Shown: positions 33,186 through 42,040 of the stretch, in pieces
How positions within the stretch are numbered: position 1 is the first letter of the stretch
How the letters are laid out: each line of letters begins with the position of its first letter
Origin: Pseudomonadota bacterium
Lineage (GTDB): Bacteria > Pseudomonadota > Gammaproteobacteria > Burkholderiales > Thiobacillaceae
DNA: 64,000 bases
Direction of reading: 5' to 3'
NCBI GenBank assembly: GCA_021820845.1
Contig: JAKADC010000008.1
Span: forward strand, 90,652 to 154,651
Notes under the pieces: model-generated
The model's database searches: none
Told to the model about the DNA's origin: nothing
What the model saw: only the letters and a program-made list of their open reading frames with translations
Made by a program: the position numbers and the translations under genes

Positions 33186-33664
33186 AACCAAAAGAAGGCG
33201 ACCCCGACATGCCCGAAATCCCGAAGATCAAGCGCGCCGGGCGGGCGGCAAAGAACTCGCCCCGCCTTCGATGTTTTTGACTGGTTTTTGTGGGCGGGGC
33301 TCAAACACCTTTGCCGCTGATCCACCCGACGCACTTGATCTTCGGCGGGCCTGTGAGGGGAAGAAAAGTCAAAACCAGTTTGACGCTGTGCGGCAGTCCC
33401 GAACCGGATCAAGGGCTTCGCGACGGCAAATTTGCGTCCTCACCCAAGTATACGAACAATCACGTCATCACTGCCCTGGTTTTGACTTGTCGCCCCTCTC
33501 AGTCCCGCCGGAAATCGAGTCTCCCGGGCGGATCAGCGGCAAAGGTGTCTGAGCCCCGCTCACCTTCGAAATCCAAGTCATAGCGGGGCGAGTTCTTTGC
33601 CGCCCGTCCGGGAGGCTCGGTTTCCGGGGTTTCGGGAATGAGCGGGGGCGCCTTTTCTTGGGTT

Positions 33665-33692
33665 ACTTTCTTTTGGCGAGACAAAAGAAAGT
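33665..33692. repeat. Right terminal hairpin of the palindrome
   Basis: ACTTTCTTTTG and CAAAAGAAAGT form a perfect 11-bp stem with loop GCGAGA, the complement of the left loop. The stem sequence differs from the left copy, yet both copies pair perfectly. Confidence 0.85.
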
Positions 33693-33820
33693 GACTAGCT
33701 GCCGGGCTACCCCCGGCCAACGGTCACTCGTTCTGCGAAGACCTCGACTGCCGACAATTTCCATCGCCATGCCCAGAATGGGCTTCGACGAACTCAGCGC
33801 GAACGGCGCGGGGAGCCCGC

Positions 33821-34201
33821 TCAAACCCGCTCGATCAGCACCGCGGCCCCCACGCTGCGCCCCTCCGTCGCCAGGATGTTGTAGGTGCGGCACAGCGCGC
33901 CGATGTCCATCACCTCCAGTCCGATGTTCGCCTCGGCCAGGGCGCGCGTGAGCGCCGGATGGGGGAAGCGCAGTCTAGCGCCCGTGCCGAGCAGCAGGAT
34001 GTCGAGTTCGCGCTGCGCGACCCATTCGAAGTGGGCCGGGGTCAGCGCCTCGAAGCCAAGGCCGGCCCAGGGGGCGATTTCGATGCCGCGCGCGGTCAGC
34101 AGCAGGCTCGCGTCGTGGCGCCGGCCGTTGATGAGGACATGGTCCTCGCCGTAGCCGGTGAAGAGCATCTGGCCGGCGTCGGTGTTGAGATGGAGCTTCA
34201 T
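33821..34201 (-). CDS. Mth938-like domain protein
   Basis: A 126-residue cytosolic protein of the Mth938/NDUFAF3 (DUF498) family. Typical blocks are GYGEDHVLINGRRHDASLLL, the DILLLGTGARLRFPHPAL segment and MDIGALCRTYNILATEGRSVGAAVLI. Eukaryotic NDUFAF3 helps assemble complex I. Bacterial members are uncharacterised. It faces the large palindrome at its 3' end and is divergent from alaA. Confidence 0.85.
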   Translation of the reverse strand: MKLHLNTDAGQMLFTGYGEDHVLINGRRHDASLLLTARGIEIAPWAGLGFEALTPAHFEWVAQRELDILLLGTGARLRFPHPALTRALAEANIGLEVMDIGALCRTYNILATEGRSVGAAVLIERV

Positions 34202-34367
34202 GCCCGAACCTTAGCAGATCGGGGCCGCGGGCGAGACGTGAACGCGCTTCGGCGGCCGCCGCGGCGCCCGGTTTCGTTTGCCCGGGCAGGGCGCGTCCGG
34301 TAAAATTGCACGCTTTCCAAGGCTTTGTTTTGCCTTGGTTTTACGCAGGTTGACCAGGAAGACCGCC

Positions 34368-35612
34368 GTGACGGCCGACAACAAGCCACGCTTACGCACC
34401 ATCCATAAATCGTCCAAGCTCGACAATGTCTGCTACGACATCCGCGGCCCCGTGATGGCGCGTTCCCGCCAGATGGAGGAAGAGGGCCAGCGCATCATCA
34501 AGCTGAACATCGGCAATCCCGCGCCCTTCAACTTCGAGGCGCCCGAGGAGATCGTGCAGGACGTGATCCTCAACCTGCCGAACGCGTCGGGCTACAGCGA
34601 TTCCAAGGGCCTATTCTCGGCGCGCAAGGCGATCATGCACGAGACGCAGCGCAAGGGCATCGCCGGGGTGACAATCGACGATATCTTCGTCGGCAACGGC
34701 GTCTCCGAGCTGATCGTGATGTCGATGCAGGCGCTTCTGAACAACGGCGACGAGGTGCTGGTGCCGGCGCCCGACTATCCGCTGTGGACGGCCGCCGTGA
34801 GCCTGGGCGGCGGCAAGCCGCGCCATTACCTGTGCGACGAAGGCGCGGGCTGGCTGCCCGACCTCGACGACATCCGCGCCAAGATCACGCCGAACACGCG
34901 CGCGATCGTCATCATCAACCCGAACAACCCGACCGGCGCGCTGTATCCGACCGAGCTGCTGCTGGAAATCCTGGAAATCGCGCGCCAGCACCAGCTGATC
35001 GTCTATGCCGACGAGATCTACGACAAGGTGCTCTACGACGGCGTCGTCCACACCTCGATCGCCTCGCTCGCCGATGACGTGCTGATCGTCACCTTCAACG
35101 GCCTGTCGAAGAATTACCGCGCCTGCGGCTACCGCTCGGGCTGGCTCATCGTGTCGGGCGACAGGCGCCATGCCAAGGATTACCTGGAAGGACTCAACAT
35201 GCTGGCGTCGATGCGCCTGTGCTCGAACGTGCCGGGCCAGTACGCGATCCAGACCGCGCTCGGCGGCTACCAGAGCATCAACGACCTGGTCGCGCCGAGC
35301 GGGCGGCTGACGCGCCAGCGCGACCTGGCGCACGAGCTTCTGACGCTGATTCCCGGCGTGACCTGCGTCAAGCCGAAGGCCGCGATGTACCTGTTTCCCC
35401 GGCTCGATCCGAAGATGTATCCCATCCAGGACGACCAGAAGTTCATCCTCAACCTGCTCGAAGAGGAGCGCGTGCTGGTGGTGCAGGGGACGGGCTTCAA
35501 CTGGCCGCAGCCGGACCACATCCGCGTGGTGTTCCTGCCGCACGAGGAAGACCTGACCGAGGCGATCGGCCGCATGAGCCGTTTCCTCGACCGCCAGCGC
35601 ACGCATCGCTGA
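34368..35612 (+). CDS. alaA: Alanine-type aminotransferase (AlaA/AlaC family)
   Basis: A 414-residue class I PLP aminotransferase. The PLP lysine is in TFNGLSKNYRACGYRSGW; INPNNPTGALYP and YADEIYDKVLYDG are also visible. The N-terminus SSKLDNVCYDIRGPVMARSRQMEEEG matches E. coli AlaA (YfbQ), which makes alanine from pyruvate and glutamate. The start is GTG at 34368 with AGGAAG upstream; longer frames upstream lack family similarity. It precedes hom and thrC by 25 bases, a common betaproteobacterial order. Confidence 0.88.
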   Translation: MTADNKPRLRTIHKSSKLDNVCYDIRGPVMARSRQMEEEGQRIIKLNIGNPAPFNFEAPEEIVQDVILNLPNASGYSDSKGLFSARKAIMHETQRKGIAGVTIDDIFVGNGVSELIVMSMQALLNNGDEVLVPAPDYPLWTAAVSLGGGKPRHYLCDEGAGWLPDLDDIRAKITPNTRAIVIINPNNPTGALYPTELLLEILEIARQHQLIVYADEIYDKVLYDGVVHTSIASLADDVLIVTFNGLSKNYRACGYRSGWLIVSGDRRHAKDYLEGLNMLASMRLCSNVPGQYAIQTALGGYQSINDLVAPSGRLTRQRDLAHELLTLIPGVTCVKPKAAMYLFPRLDPKMYPIQDDQKFILNLLEEERVLVVQGTGFNWPQPDHIRVVFLPHEEDLTEAIGRMSRFLDRQRTHR

Positions 35613-35637
35613 TTCCCTTTTTGAACGAGACCACACA

Positions 35638-36951
35638 ATGAAACCCATCAACGTCGGCCTGCTGGGCCTGGGAACCGTCGGGGGCGGCACGCTGACCGTG
35701 CTGCGCCGCAACGGCGAAGAAATCACCCGCCGTGCCGGACGCGAAATCCGCGTGATGCGCGCGGCGGTGCGCAATGTCGACAAGGCCCGTGCGCTGGCCG
35801 GCAACCTGCCGCTCACCACCGACCCCTTCGAGGTCGTCACCGATCCGAACATCGACATCGTGGTCGAGCTGATCGGCGGCCTCGAGCCCGCGCGCGAACT
35901 CGTGATGCAGGCGATCGCCAACGGCAAGCACGTCGTCACCGCCAACAAGCATCTGGTCGCCAAGCACGGCAACGAGATCTTCGCCGCGGCGCAGGCGAAG
36001 GGCGTGATGGTGGCGTTCGAGGCGGCGGTGGCGGGCGGCATCCCCATCATCAAGGCGCTGCGCGAGGGCCTCACCGCCAACCGCATCGAGTGGCTGGCCG
36101 GCATCATCAACGGCACCAGCAACTTCATCCTCACCGAGATGCGCGACAAGGGCGCGGCCTTCGAGGACGTGCTGAAGGAGGCGCAGCGCCTGGGCTATGC
36201 GGAAGCCGACCCGACCTTCGACATCGAGGGCATCGACGCCGCGCACAAGCTCACCATCCTGTCCGCGATCGCGTTCGGCATCCCGATGCAGTTCGACCGC
36301 GCCTACACCGAAGGCATCTCGAAGCTCACGCGCGAGGACGTCAAGTACGCCGAGGAACTCGGCTACCGGATCAAGTTGCTGGGCATCGCCCGCCGCGCCG
36401 AGAACGGCATCGAGCTGCGCGTGCATCCGACGCTGATTCCCGAGCGGCGCCTCATCGCGAACGTCGACGGCGCGATGAACGCGGTGCTGGTGAGAGGCGA
36501 CGCGGTCGGCCCGACGCTTTACTACGGCGCCGGCGCCGGCGCCGAGCCGACCGCCTCGGCGGTGGTCGCCGACCTGGTCGACGTCACGCGGCTGCACACC
36601 GCCGATCCGCACCACCGCGTGCCGCATCTGGCGTTCCAGCCCGATCAGCTCGCCGACACGCCCATCCTGCAGATGGACGAGGTCCGCACCGCCTACTACC
36701 TGCGCCTGCGCGCCTTCGACCGCCCGGGCGTGCTGGCCGACATCACCCGCATCCTGGCCGACAGCCACATCTCCATCGATGCGATGGTGCAGAAGGAGCC
36801 CGCCGAGGGCGAGGAGCAGGTCAACATCATCCTGCTGACCCATGTCACGGTGGAGAAAAACATCAACGCGGCGATCGCCAAGATCGAGACGCTCGACAGC
36901 GTGGCGGGCACGGTCATGCGCATCCGCCTCGAAGAACTCACGGGCCGATAA
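35638..36951 (+). CDS. hom: Homoserine dehydrogenase
   Basis: Reduces aspartate semialdehyde to homoserine. The 437-residue protein has an N-terminal NAD(P) Rossmann loop (VGLLGLGTVGGGTL) and the substrate region NKHLVAKHGNEI. The catalytic block is GIINGTSNFILTEM and EADPTFDIEGIDAAHK. The C-terminal ACT domain (about residues 350-437) usually mediates feedback inhibition by threonine. Cotranscribed with thrC. Confidence 0.95.
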   Translation: MKPINVGLLGLGTVGGGTLTVLRRNGEEITRRAGREIRVMRAAVRNVDKARALAGNLPLTTDPFEVVTDPNIDIVVELIGGLEPARELVMQAIANGKHVVTANKHLVAKHGNEIFAAAQAKGVMVAFEAAVAGGIPIIKALREGLTANRIEWLAGIINGTSNFILTEMRDKGAAFEDVLKEAQRLGYAEADPTFDIEGIDAAHKLTILSAIAFGIPMQFDRAYTEGISKLTREDVKYAEELGYRIKLLGIARRAENGIELRVHPTLIPERRLIANVDGAMNAVLVRGDAVGPTLYYGAGAGAEPTASAVVADLVDVTRLHTADPHHRVPHLAFQPDQLADTPILQMDEVRTAYYLRLRAFDRPGVLADITRILADSHISIDAMVQKEPAEGEEQVNIILLTHVTVEKNINAAIAKIETLDSVAGTVMRIRLEELTGR

Positions 36952-36966
36952 ACTCAAGGGCAGGCA

Positions 36967-38409
36967 ATGAACTATCTCAGCACGCGCGGCCTGGCACCGC
37001 ACCTACGCTTTTCGGAGATCCTGCTCGGCGGCCTCGCGAGCGATGGCGGCCTGTACGTGCCCGAGGCGTACCCGCGCTTCAGCGAGGCCGAACTCGCGGC
37101 GATGCGCGGCATGAATTATCGCGACCTGGCGTTCGCTGTGCTGTCGCGGCTGATCGACGACATCCCGCCCGACGACCTGCGCGCGCTGATCGACAAGACC
37201 TACACCGCCGCGGTCTACCGCTACACCCATCCGGGCGAGAACGCCGAGGACATCACCCCGCTGAAGACGCTGGAGCCTGGCCTGCACGTTCTCGCGCTGT
37301 CGAACGGCCCGACGCTGGCATTCAAGGACATGGCGATGCAGCTGCTGGGGAACCTGTTCGAGTACGTGCTCGGCAAGACCCGTGGGGAACTCAATATCCT
37401 GGGCGCGACCTCGGGCGACACCGGGTCCGCCGCCGAGTACGCGATGCGCGGCAAGCGCGGCATCCGCGTCTTCATGCTGTCGCCCGAGCACGGCATGACG
37501 CGTTTCCAGCAGGCGCAGATGTACGCGCTCGCCGACGCCAACATCCACAACCTCGTCATCCGCGGCGTATTCGACCAGTGCCAGGACATCGTCAAGGCGG
37601 TGTCGAACGATCTCGACTTCAAGACGAGGCACCACATAGGCGCCGTCAACTCGATCAACTGGGCGCGCGTCGCGGCGCAGAGCGTCTACTACTTCAAGGC
37701 CTATTTCGCGGCGACCCACGAAAACGGCCAGCAGGTCTCGTTCTCGGTGCCGTCGGGCAACTTCGGCAACGTCTGCGCCGGCCACATCGCGCGCCAGATG
37801 GGGCTGCCGATCGACAAGCTGATTGTCGCCACCAACGAAAACGACGTGCTCGACGAGTTCTTCAAGACCGGCGTCTACCGGCCGCGTCCCGAAACGAAAC
37901 ATACGTCCAGCCCGTCTATGGACATTTCCAAGGCCTCCAACTTCGAGCGCTTCGTGTTCGACCTGGCCGGGCGCGATGCCGCGAAGATCCGCAGCCTGTG
38001 GAGAGCGGTCGAGTCCGGCGGCAGCTTCGACCTCAGGGCCGAGGCTGGCGCCGACGGACGCAGCCTGTTCGATCGCGTCGCCGATTTCGGCATGCTCTCC
38101 GGTTCGAGCAACCATGCCAGCCGCATCGACACCATCCGCACGGCGTACGAGGTCTACGGCACGATGATCGACCCGCATACCGCCGACGGCCTCAAAGTGG
38201 GCCTCGAACATCGCCAGCCCGGCGTGCCGCTGATCTGCATGGAGACCGCGCAGCCGGCCAAGTTCGAGGATGCGATCCGCGAGGCGCTCGGAATCGAACC
38301 CGTGCGTCCCGCCGAACTCGCGGACCTGGAAGCGCAGCCGCAGCAAAAGCACGTCATGGACGCCGACCTCGACGCGGTCAAGCGGTTCATCGTCGATCAC
38401 GCCGGCTGA
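36967..38409 (+). CDS. thrC: Threonine synthase
   Basis: PLP enzyme that converts O-phosphohomoserine to threonine. The 480-residue product has the N-terminal STRGLAPHLRFSEILLGGLASDGGLYVPE-type segment (positions 36973 on), the PLP lysine in GPTLAFKDMAMQ, and LGATSGDTGSAAEYA for phosphate binding. It sits 15 bases after hom. Confidence 0.95.
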   Translation: MNYLSTRGLAPHLRFSEILLGGLASDGGLYVPEAYPRFSEAELAAMRGMNYRDLAFAVLSRLIDDIPPDDLRALIDKTYTAAVYRYTHPGENAEDITPLKTLEPGLHVLALSNGPTLAFKDMAMQLLGNLFEYVLGKTRGELNILGATSGDTGSAAEYAMRGKRGIRVFMLSPEHGMTRFQQAQMYALADANIHNLVIRGVFDQCQDIVKAVSNDLDFKTRHHIGAVNSINWARVAAQSVYYFKAYFAATHENGQQVSFSVPSGNFGNVCAGHIARQMGLPIDKLIVATNENDVLDEFFKTGVYRPRPETKHTSSPSMDISKASNFERFVFDLAGRDAAKIRSLWRAVESGGSFDLRAEAGADGRSLFDRVADFGMLSGSSNHASRIDTIRTAYEVYGTMIDPHTADGLKVGLEHRQPGVPLICMETAQPAKFEDAIREALGIEPVRPAELADLEAQPQQKHVMDADLDAVKRFIVDHAG

Positions 38410-38426
38410 GCGGCACGGCGGGGGCG

Positions 38427-39068
38427 ATGAAAAAGCCCGCTGGCGCCTCCCGGTCGGCGCGGCTCGCCGAACTGGTGGACCGGGTGCAGGCGTGCACCGT
38501 GTGCGCCGCCAACCTTCCGCATCCACCGCGCCCCGTCCTGCGCGTCTCGGCCACCGCGCGCCTGCTGATCGTCGGCCAGGCGCCGGGACGCCGGGTCCAC
38601 GAAACCGGCATTCCATGGAACGATCCCTCGGGCGACCGCCTGCGCGAATGGCTGGGGATGACGCGCGAGCAGTTCTACGACGTGTCCCGCATCGCCATCG
38701 TCCCCACGGGTTTGTGCTATCCGGGGACGGTCAAGGGCAGCGACCTCGCGCCGCGCCCGGAATGTGCGCCGCTGTGGCATCCGCAGCTGCGTGCAGCGAT
38801 GCCCGATATCCGCCTCACCTTGCTCGTCGGCGCGTATGCCCAGGCGCATTACCTGGGGAAACGCCGCGGCCGCACGCTCGCCGACACCGTCCACGCGTGG
38901 CGCGATTGCCCTTCGGGGTTTTTTCCGCTGCCGCACCCGAGCCCGCGCAACCGCTTGTGGTTCAGGAGGCATCCATGGTTCGAGGCCGAAGTGCTGCCGG
39001 CTCTGCGCGAACGGGTTGGAGCCATACTGGCGAAAGGCGATAATGGCGGCGCATCCGAATCGACCTAA
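38427..39068 (+). CDS. Uracil-DNA glycosylase family protein
   Basis: A 213-residue member of the UDG superfamily. Motif A reads LLIVGQAPGRRVHETG and motif B reads PLPHPSPRN. Two early cysteines (CTVC) and two later ones (GLCYPG and PECAP) could ligate an iron-sulfur cluster as in family 4/5 enzymes. The motif A is GQAPG, not the GEAPG of family 4, so its activity may differ. It follows thrC by 17 bases. Whether it excises uracil, or another base, cannot be decided here. Confidence 0.82.
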   Translation: MKKPAGASRSARLAELVDRVQACTVCAANLPHPPRPVLRVSATARLLIVGQAPGRRVHETGIPWNDPSGDRLREWLGMTREQFYDVSRIAIVPTGLCYPGTVKGSDLAPRPECAPLWHPQLRAAMPDIRLTLLVGAYAQAHYLGKRRGRTLADTVHAWRDCPSGFFPLPHPSPRNRLWFRRHPWFEAEVLPALRERVGAILAKGDNGGASEST

Positions 39069-39098
39069 CCCTCTTACGCACCAGGACTCGCTCGCTCC

Positions 39099-39731
39099 AT
39101 GAAACTCATCACCTCGCTCACCAGCCCCTATGGCCGCAAGGTCCGCGTGGTTCTGCTCGAAAAGAAAATTCCCTTTCAGATCCGGGTCGAGAACCCCTGG
39201 CTGCCGGGCAACGCCGTTACCGACTTCAACCCGCTCGGCAAGGTGCCGGTGCTGGTGCTGGAAGACGGCAGCAGCGTGTTCGACTCGCGCGTCATCGTCG
39301 AATATCTCGACCACGTCAGCCCGGTCGCCCACCTGATCCCCAACGAGCCGAAAATCCGCATGATGGTGCGCGGCGTCGAAGCGCTCGCCGACGGCGTCAC
39401 CGATGCGGCGGTCGCGGCCTACCTCGAACGGAAGCGCGAGGCCGACAAGCAGAGCGGCGACTGGCTGACCTTGCAGGAAAAAACCCTGTTCCGCGGCCTC
39501 GAAGCACTCGCCGAAGCGCTGGGCGAGAAACCCTGGTTTCTCGGCAACGGGAGCGGCAACGGCAATGGCAACAGCATGACGCTGGCCGATGTCGCATGCG
39601 GCTGCACGCTCGGCTATCTCGACCTGCGCTTTCCCGAAATCGACTGGCGGACCGCGCATCCCAACCTCGCGAAGCTGTTCGAGAAGTTGATGACCCGGAC
39701 CTCGTTCCAGGAAACCGTGCCGGTCGTCTAG
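39099..39731 (+). CDS. Glutathione S-transferase family protein
   Basis: A 210-residue GST. The N-terminal thioredoxin-like domain has the start MKLITSLTSPYGRKVRVVL with a catalytic Ser candidate, the cis-Pro block GKVPVLVLEDG and DSRVIVEYLD for glutathione binding. The C-terminal helical domain has MTLADVACGCTLGYLDL. A GN repeat (GNGSGNGNGNS, near residue 148) makes an unusual flexible loop. Substrate unknown. Confidence 0.88.
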   Translation: MKLITSLTSPYGRKVRVVLLEKKIPFQIRVENPWLPGNAVTDFNPLGKVPVLVLEDGSSVFDSRVIVEYLDHVSPVAHLIPNEPKIRMMVRGVEALADGVTDAAVAAYLERKREADKQSGDWLTLQEKTLFRGLEALAEALGEKPWFLGNGSGNGNGNSMTLADVACGCTLGYLDLRFPEIDWRTAHPNLAKLFEKLMTRTSFQETVPVV

Positions 39732-39870
39732 GCGTCACGCGTCGATCGAGGGTTGATCCCGGTCGCGCCGAGCTGCCGAAAAGGCGGGCGGTCGCGGCAG
39801 CAGATCCGGGATTCGAATCGGCGGCGTCGCGTGACAGAATGGCTTCTGTTTCCGAATGGAGGGCATCCTC

Positions 39871-40404
39871 ATGCGACACGAGATCGCGACTTTCGCCGGC
39901 GGCTGCTTCTGGTGCATCGAAACCGTCTTCAATCGCCTGCGCGGCGTGGAATCCGCGGTTTCGGGCTACATGGGCGGCGAGACGGACAACCCGACCTACG
40001 AAGCCGTCTGCGAAGGCGACACCGGCCACGCCGAAGTCGTGCAGGTCGGCTTCGACGCCGATGAGATCGGCTTCCGCGATCTGCTCGACGTTTTCTTCAC
40101 GATCCACGATCCGACGCAGCTCAACCGCCAGGGCAACGACGTCGGCACGCAATACCGCTCGGCGATCTTCTGGCATACGCCCGAGCAGAAGGCCGAAGCG
40201 GAAGCGGTAATCGCCGGGCTGGCCGCGTCGGGCCAGTTCGATGCGCCGATCGTCACCGAAATCGCTGAAGCGACGACCTTCTATCCGGCCGAGGATTACC
40301 ACCAGCGCTACTTCGAACACAATCCGCATCAGCCCTACTGCCACTTCGTGGTCGCGCCGAAGGTGGAGAAAGCCCGCTCGCGCTTCGCCGACCGGCTGAA
40401 GTGA
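39871..40404 (+). CDS. msrA: Peptide-methionine (S)-S-oxide reductase MsrA
   Basis: Repairs methionine S-sulfoxide in oxidised proteins. The 177-residue product has the catalytic GGCFWC (Cys12), the GYMGG and GHAEVVQVGFD blocks, and the C-terminal AEDYHQRYFEHNP. The start at 39871 (MRHEIATFAGG) is chosen because GGAGGG lies upstream at a good distance; the ATG at 39856 has none. Confidence 0.94.
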   Translation: MRHEIATFAGGCFWCIETVFNRLRGVESAVSGYMGGETDNPTYEAVCEGDTGHAEVVQVGFDADEIGFRDLLDVFFTIHDPTQLNRQGNDVGTQYRSAIFWHTPEQKAEAEAVIAGLAASGQFDAPIVTEIAEATTFYPAEDYHQRYFEHNPHQPYCHFVVAPKVEKARSRFADRLK

Positions 40405-40493
40405 ACCGGACTGCGGCGGCCTGACCGGGTTTCGCTCGTGACGCGCGCGCCGTGACGCCCGCTCGTGAGACACGGCGACCTCGCGCGGCTGTT

Positions 40494-41324
40494 TCACTTG
40501 CCGAGCGACCCCCATTCCTTGAACTGGCGTTCCATGTCCTTTTCTTCCGCCTCGATCGAATCCGGCGCCGCGTCCGGGCACTCGGCGGACGGCGCGGATG
40601 CGCGCGGGGCCGGCGCATCGTCCGGCGCGGTCGGGGGGGCGGGCGGTGAGGACGATCCGTTCCACGCGAAGCGGTTGCTGAACGACGGCGGATCCGGCTG
40701 GCAGTCGTACTTGTAGACCGGCGGCCAGCCCGTCTCGAACGGCATGAAGGAAATCGTCTTTTCGAACACCAGCGGCTTTCCGGTCGGCGTGGGCGGCAGC
40801 GGCGGCATGGCGCGGATCGCCTGCAAGGCAAGCTTCTCCGCAGCGTCCGACGTCGACCACAGCACGTCGACCCTGGCCAGGGTGCCGTCAGGCGCGATCT
40901 CGACGCGGAAGCGCACGAGGCCCTGCCGCTCGCCTTCCACCGCCGTCCCCATCATGCTGCGCACCTGCTGACCCCAGGCGTAGCGATAGCGCTTGCTGTT
41001 CTTGAGCGTGTAGGTCGAGGCGAGCGCCCATTCCTCGGCGGTGGGCGCGGGCGGCGCGGCCATCGTCGCGGCCGCTTTCTCGGGTGCCGGCGGCGGAAGC
41101 GCTTTCGGAACGCGGACGGGTTTCTTCTCCACGCGTGTCGGCGTCACGGCGCGTGCGGGTTTCACCGGTTGCGCCGGCGCCAGCGAGATTTCGACCCGCA
41201 GCGGCTTCTCGGCCGCGGGGTCCGGAGGCGGCAGCGCCCGAAACTGGCCCATTGCCAGCAGGCCGGCATGCGCCCCGAGCGACAGGGCAAGGGCCAAGAG
41301 CAAGCGGGACCTGACGGTGGGCAT
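40494..41324 (-). CDS. TonB-like energy transducer family protein with an unusual C-terminal tail
   Basis: A 276-residue protein: one N-terminal membrane anchor (LLLALALSLGAHAGLLAM), a Pro/Ala/Lys-rich linker (about residues 35-95), then a TonB_C-like domain (VRFRVEIAPDGTLARVDVLWSTSDAAEKLALQAI-type segment, about 135-190). After it comes an extra tail rich in Pro, Asp, Ser and Glu ending EWGSLGK. No exbB or exbD is near. The start is ATG 41324; an upstream ATG at 41399 gives no anchor. Confidence 0.72.
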   Translation of the reverse strand: MPTVRSRLLLALALSLGAHAGLLAMGQFRALPPPDPAAEKPLRVEISLAPAQPVKPARAVTPTRVEKKPVRVPKALPPPAPEKAAATMAAPPAPTAEEWALASTYTLKNSKRYRYAWGQQVRSMMGTAVEGERQGLVRFRVEIAPDGTLARVDVLWSTSDAAEKLALQAIRAMPPLPPTPTGKPLVFEKTISFMPFETGWPPVYKYDCQPDPPSFSNRFAWNGSSSPPAPPTAPDDAPAPRASAPSAECPDAAPDSIEAEEKDMERQFKEWGSLGK

Positions 41325-41497
41325 GGGAGCGTGCGGGAATCCATCCCGGCGTGCCAGGAATGGGAGAGCGGGAATCCAGAACCCTGAATTGTCCCTCAAG
41401 GGCCCGGCGGCCCTAATGGGCCATTCTTACCGCCTCCGGCGCGGCTTTTATCGCTTTGCCTTGCGCCACTACAGAAAAGCCCTCTGGCTCGTCGTGT

Positions 41498-42040
41498 TCA
41501 GCAGTTGAAGGGGCTTATCCCCGTCCACACCTTTCGCTCAAAGCGAATTGGTGGAAATCGAACCTCCTTGCCGTCAATTAGGAGCGGCGGGAGCAAGAAC
41601 TCGAATCTTTCAGGTGGCCTACCCGGCAGTTCCACATAGATCGTGAAGAGCCCTTGCCCGCGCCCTGCCATTCGATACGGCTCAATGGCCGAGCTCGATT
41701 TGTCATCCCGCAGAACGCTGATTGGAAGACTATTAGTCGTAATGCCGCTGACTAGATCACGAACGTAGAAGTCCGAAGTGGCGAAATGGAATGTTTGCCA
41801 GGTCGGCTGCAGGGTTTTCATTGGCCGCAGTCCAAGGGCAATCTCCCAAGCCCTATGTCCTTCGATCACGCTTGCTTGCATGGGCAGAGCGCCAAATTCC
41901 ACGATGGATTCAGTTGGTACGCAGCGCCTCGCGAGAATGTGGCCACCCTCCATTGAGGGACGATAGTAAATGGCGGCATTGGGCACACAACCGAGTTGCG
42001 TTAGAAAAAGAGAAACGGCAGTAATTTTCCGCGCCCACAT
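41498..42040 (-). CDS. Unrecognised possible lipoprotein, lower GC than its neighbours
   Basis: A 180-residue protein I do not recognise. It starts with a short hydrophobic segment (ITAVSLFLTQLGCVP) with a weak lipobox (QLGC). The rest is soluble, with the blocks YYRPSMEGGHILARRC and PPERFEFLLPPLLIDGKEVRFPPIRFER. Base and codon use are clearly more AT-rich than in flanking genes, which suggests transfer. No SD-like sequence is obvious before the ATG. It is probably an envelope protein, but no function can be assigned. Confidence 0.6.
   Translation of the reverse strand: MWARKITAVSLFLTQLGCVPNAAIYYRPSMEGGHILARRCVPTESIVEFGALPMQASVIEGHRAWEIALGLRPMKTLQPTWQTFHFATSDFYVRDLVSGITTNSLPISVLRDDKSSSAIEPYRMAGRGQGLFTIYVELPGRPPERFEFLLPPLLIDGKEVRFPPIRFERKVWTGISPFNC

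Larger units (their letters stand above)
33067..33804. repeat. Large nested imperfect inverted repeat (about 740 bp) in a gene-free gap
   Basis: The 762-base gap between yrfG and the Mth938-like gene holds no credible gene. Nearly all of it is self-complementary. The outermost pair is 33067-33090 (GTTCGCAACTGAG...) with 33782-33804. Next, 33134-33200 pairs with about 33657-33718, starting GGCCGGGGGTAGCCCGGC. Then GGCGGCAAAGAACTCGCCCC (33245-33264) pairs with 33584-33603. A CACCTTTGCCGCTGATC pair follows. The innermost pair is AAGTCAAAACCAG (33366-33378) with 33476-33488. The central spacer is about 97 bases. It looks like dispersed intergenic repeats, familiar from beta- and gammaproteobacteria, joined head to head. 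Confidence 0.88.

Noticed and set aside
33290..33720. Three short frames inside the large palindrome
   Set aside because: They translate inverted repeat sequence (one begins MAGGSPAASHFLL), a kind of spurious frame I recall from many genomes. No start signal or codon bias.
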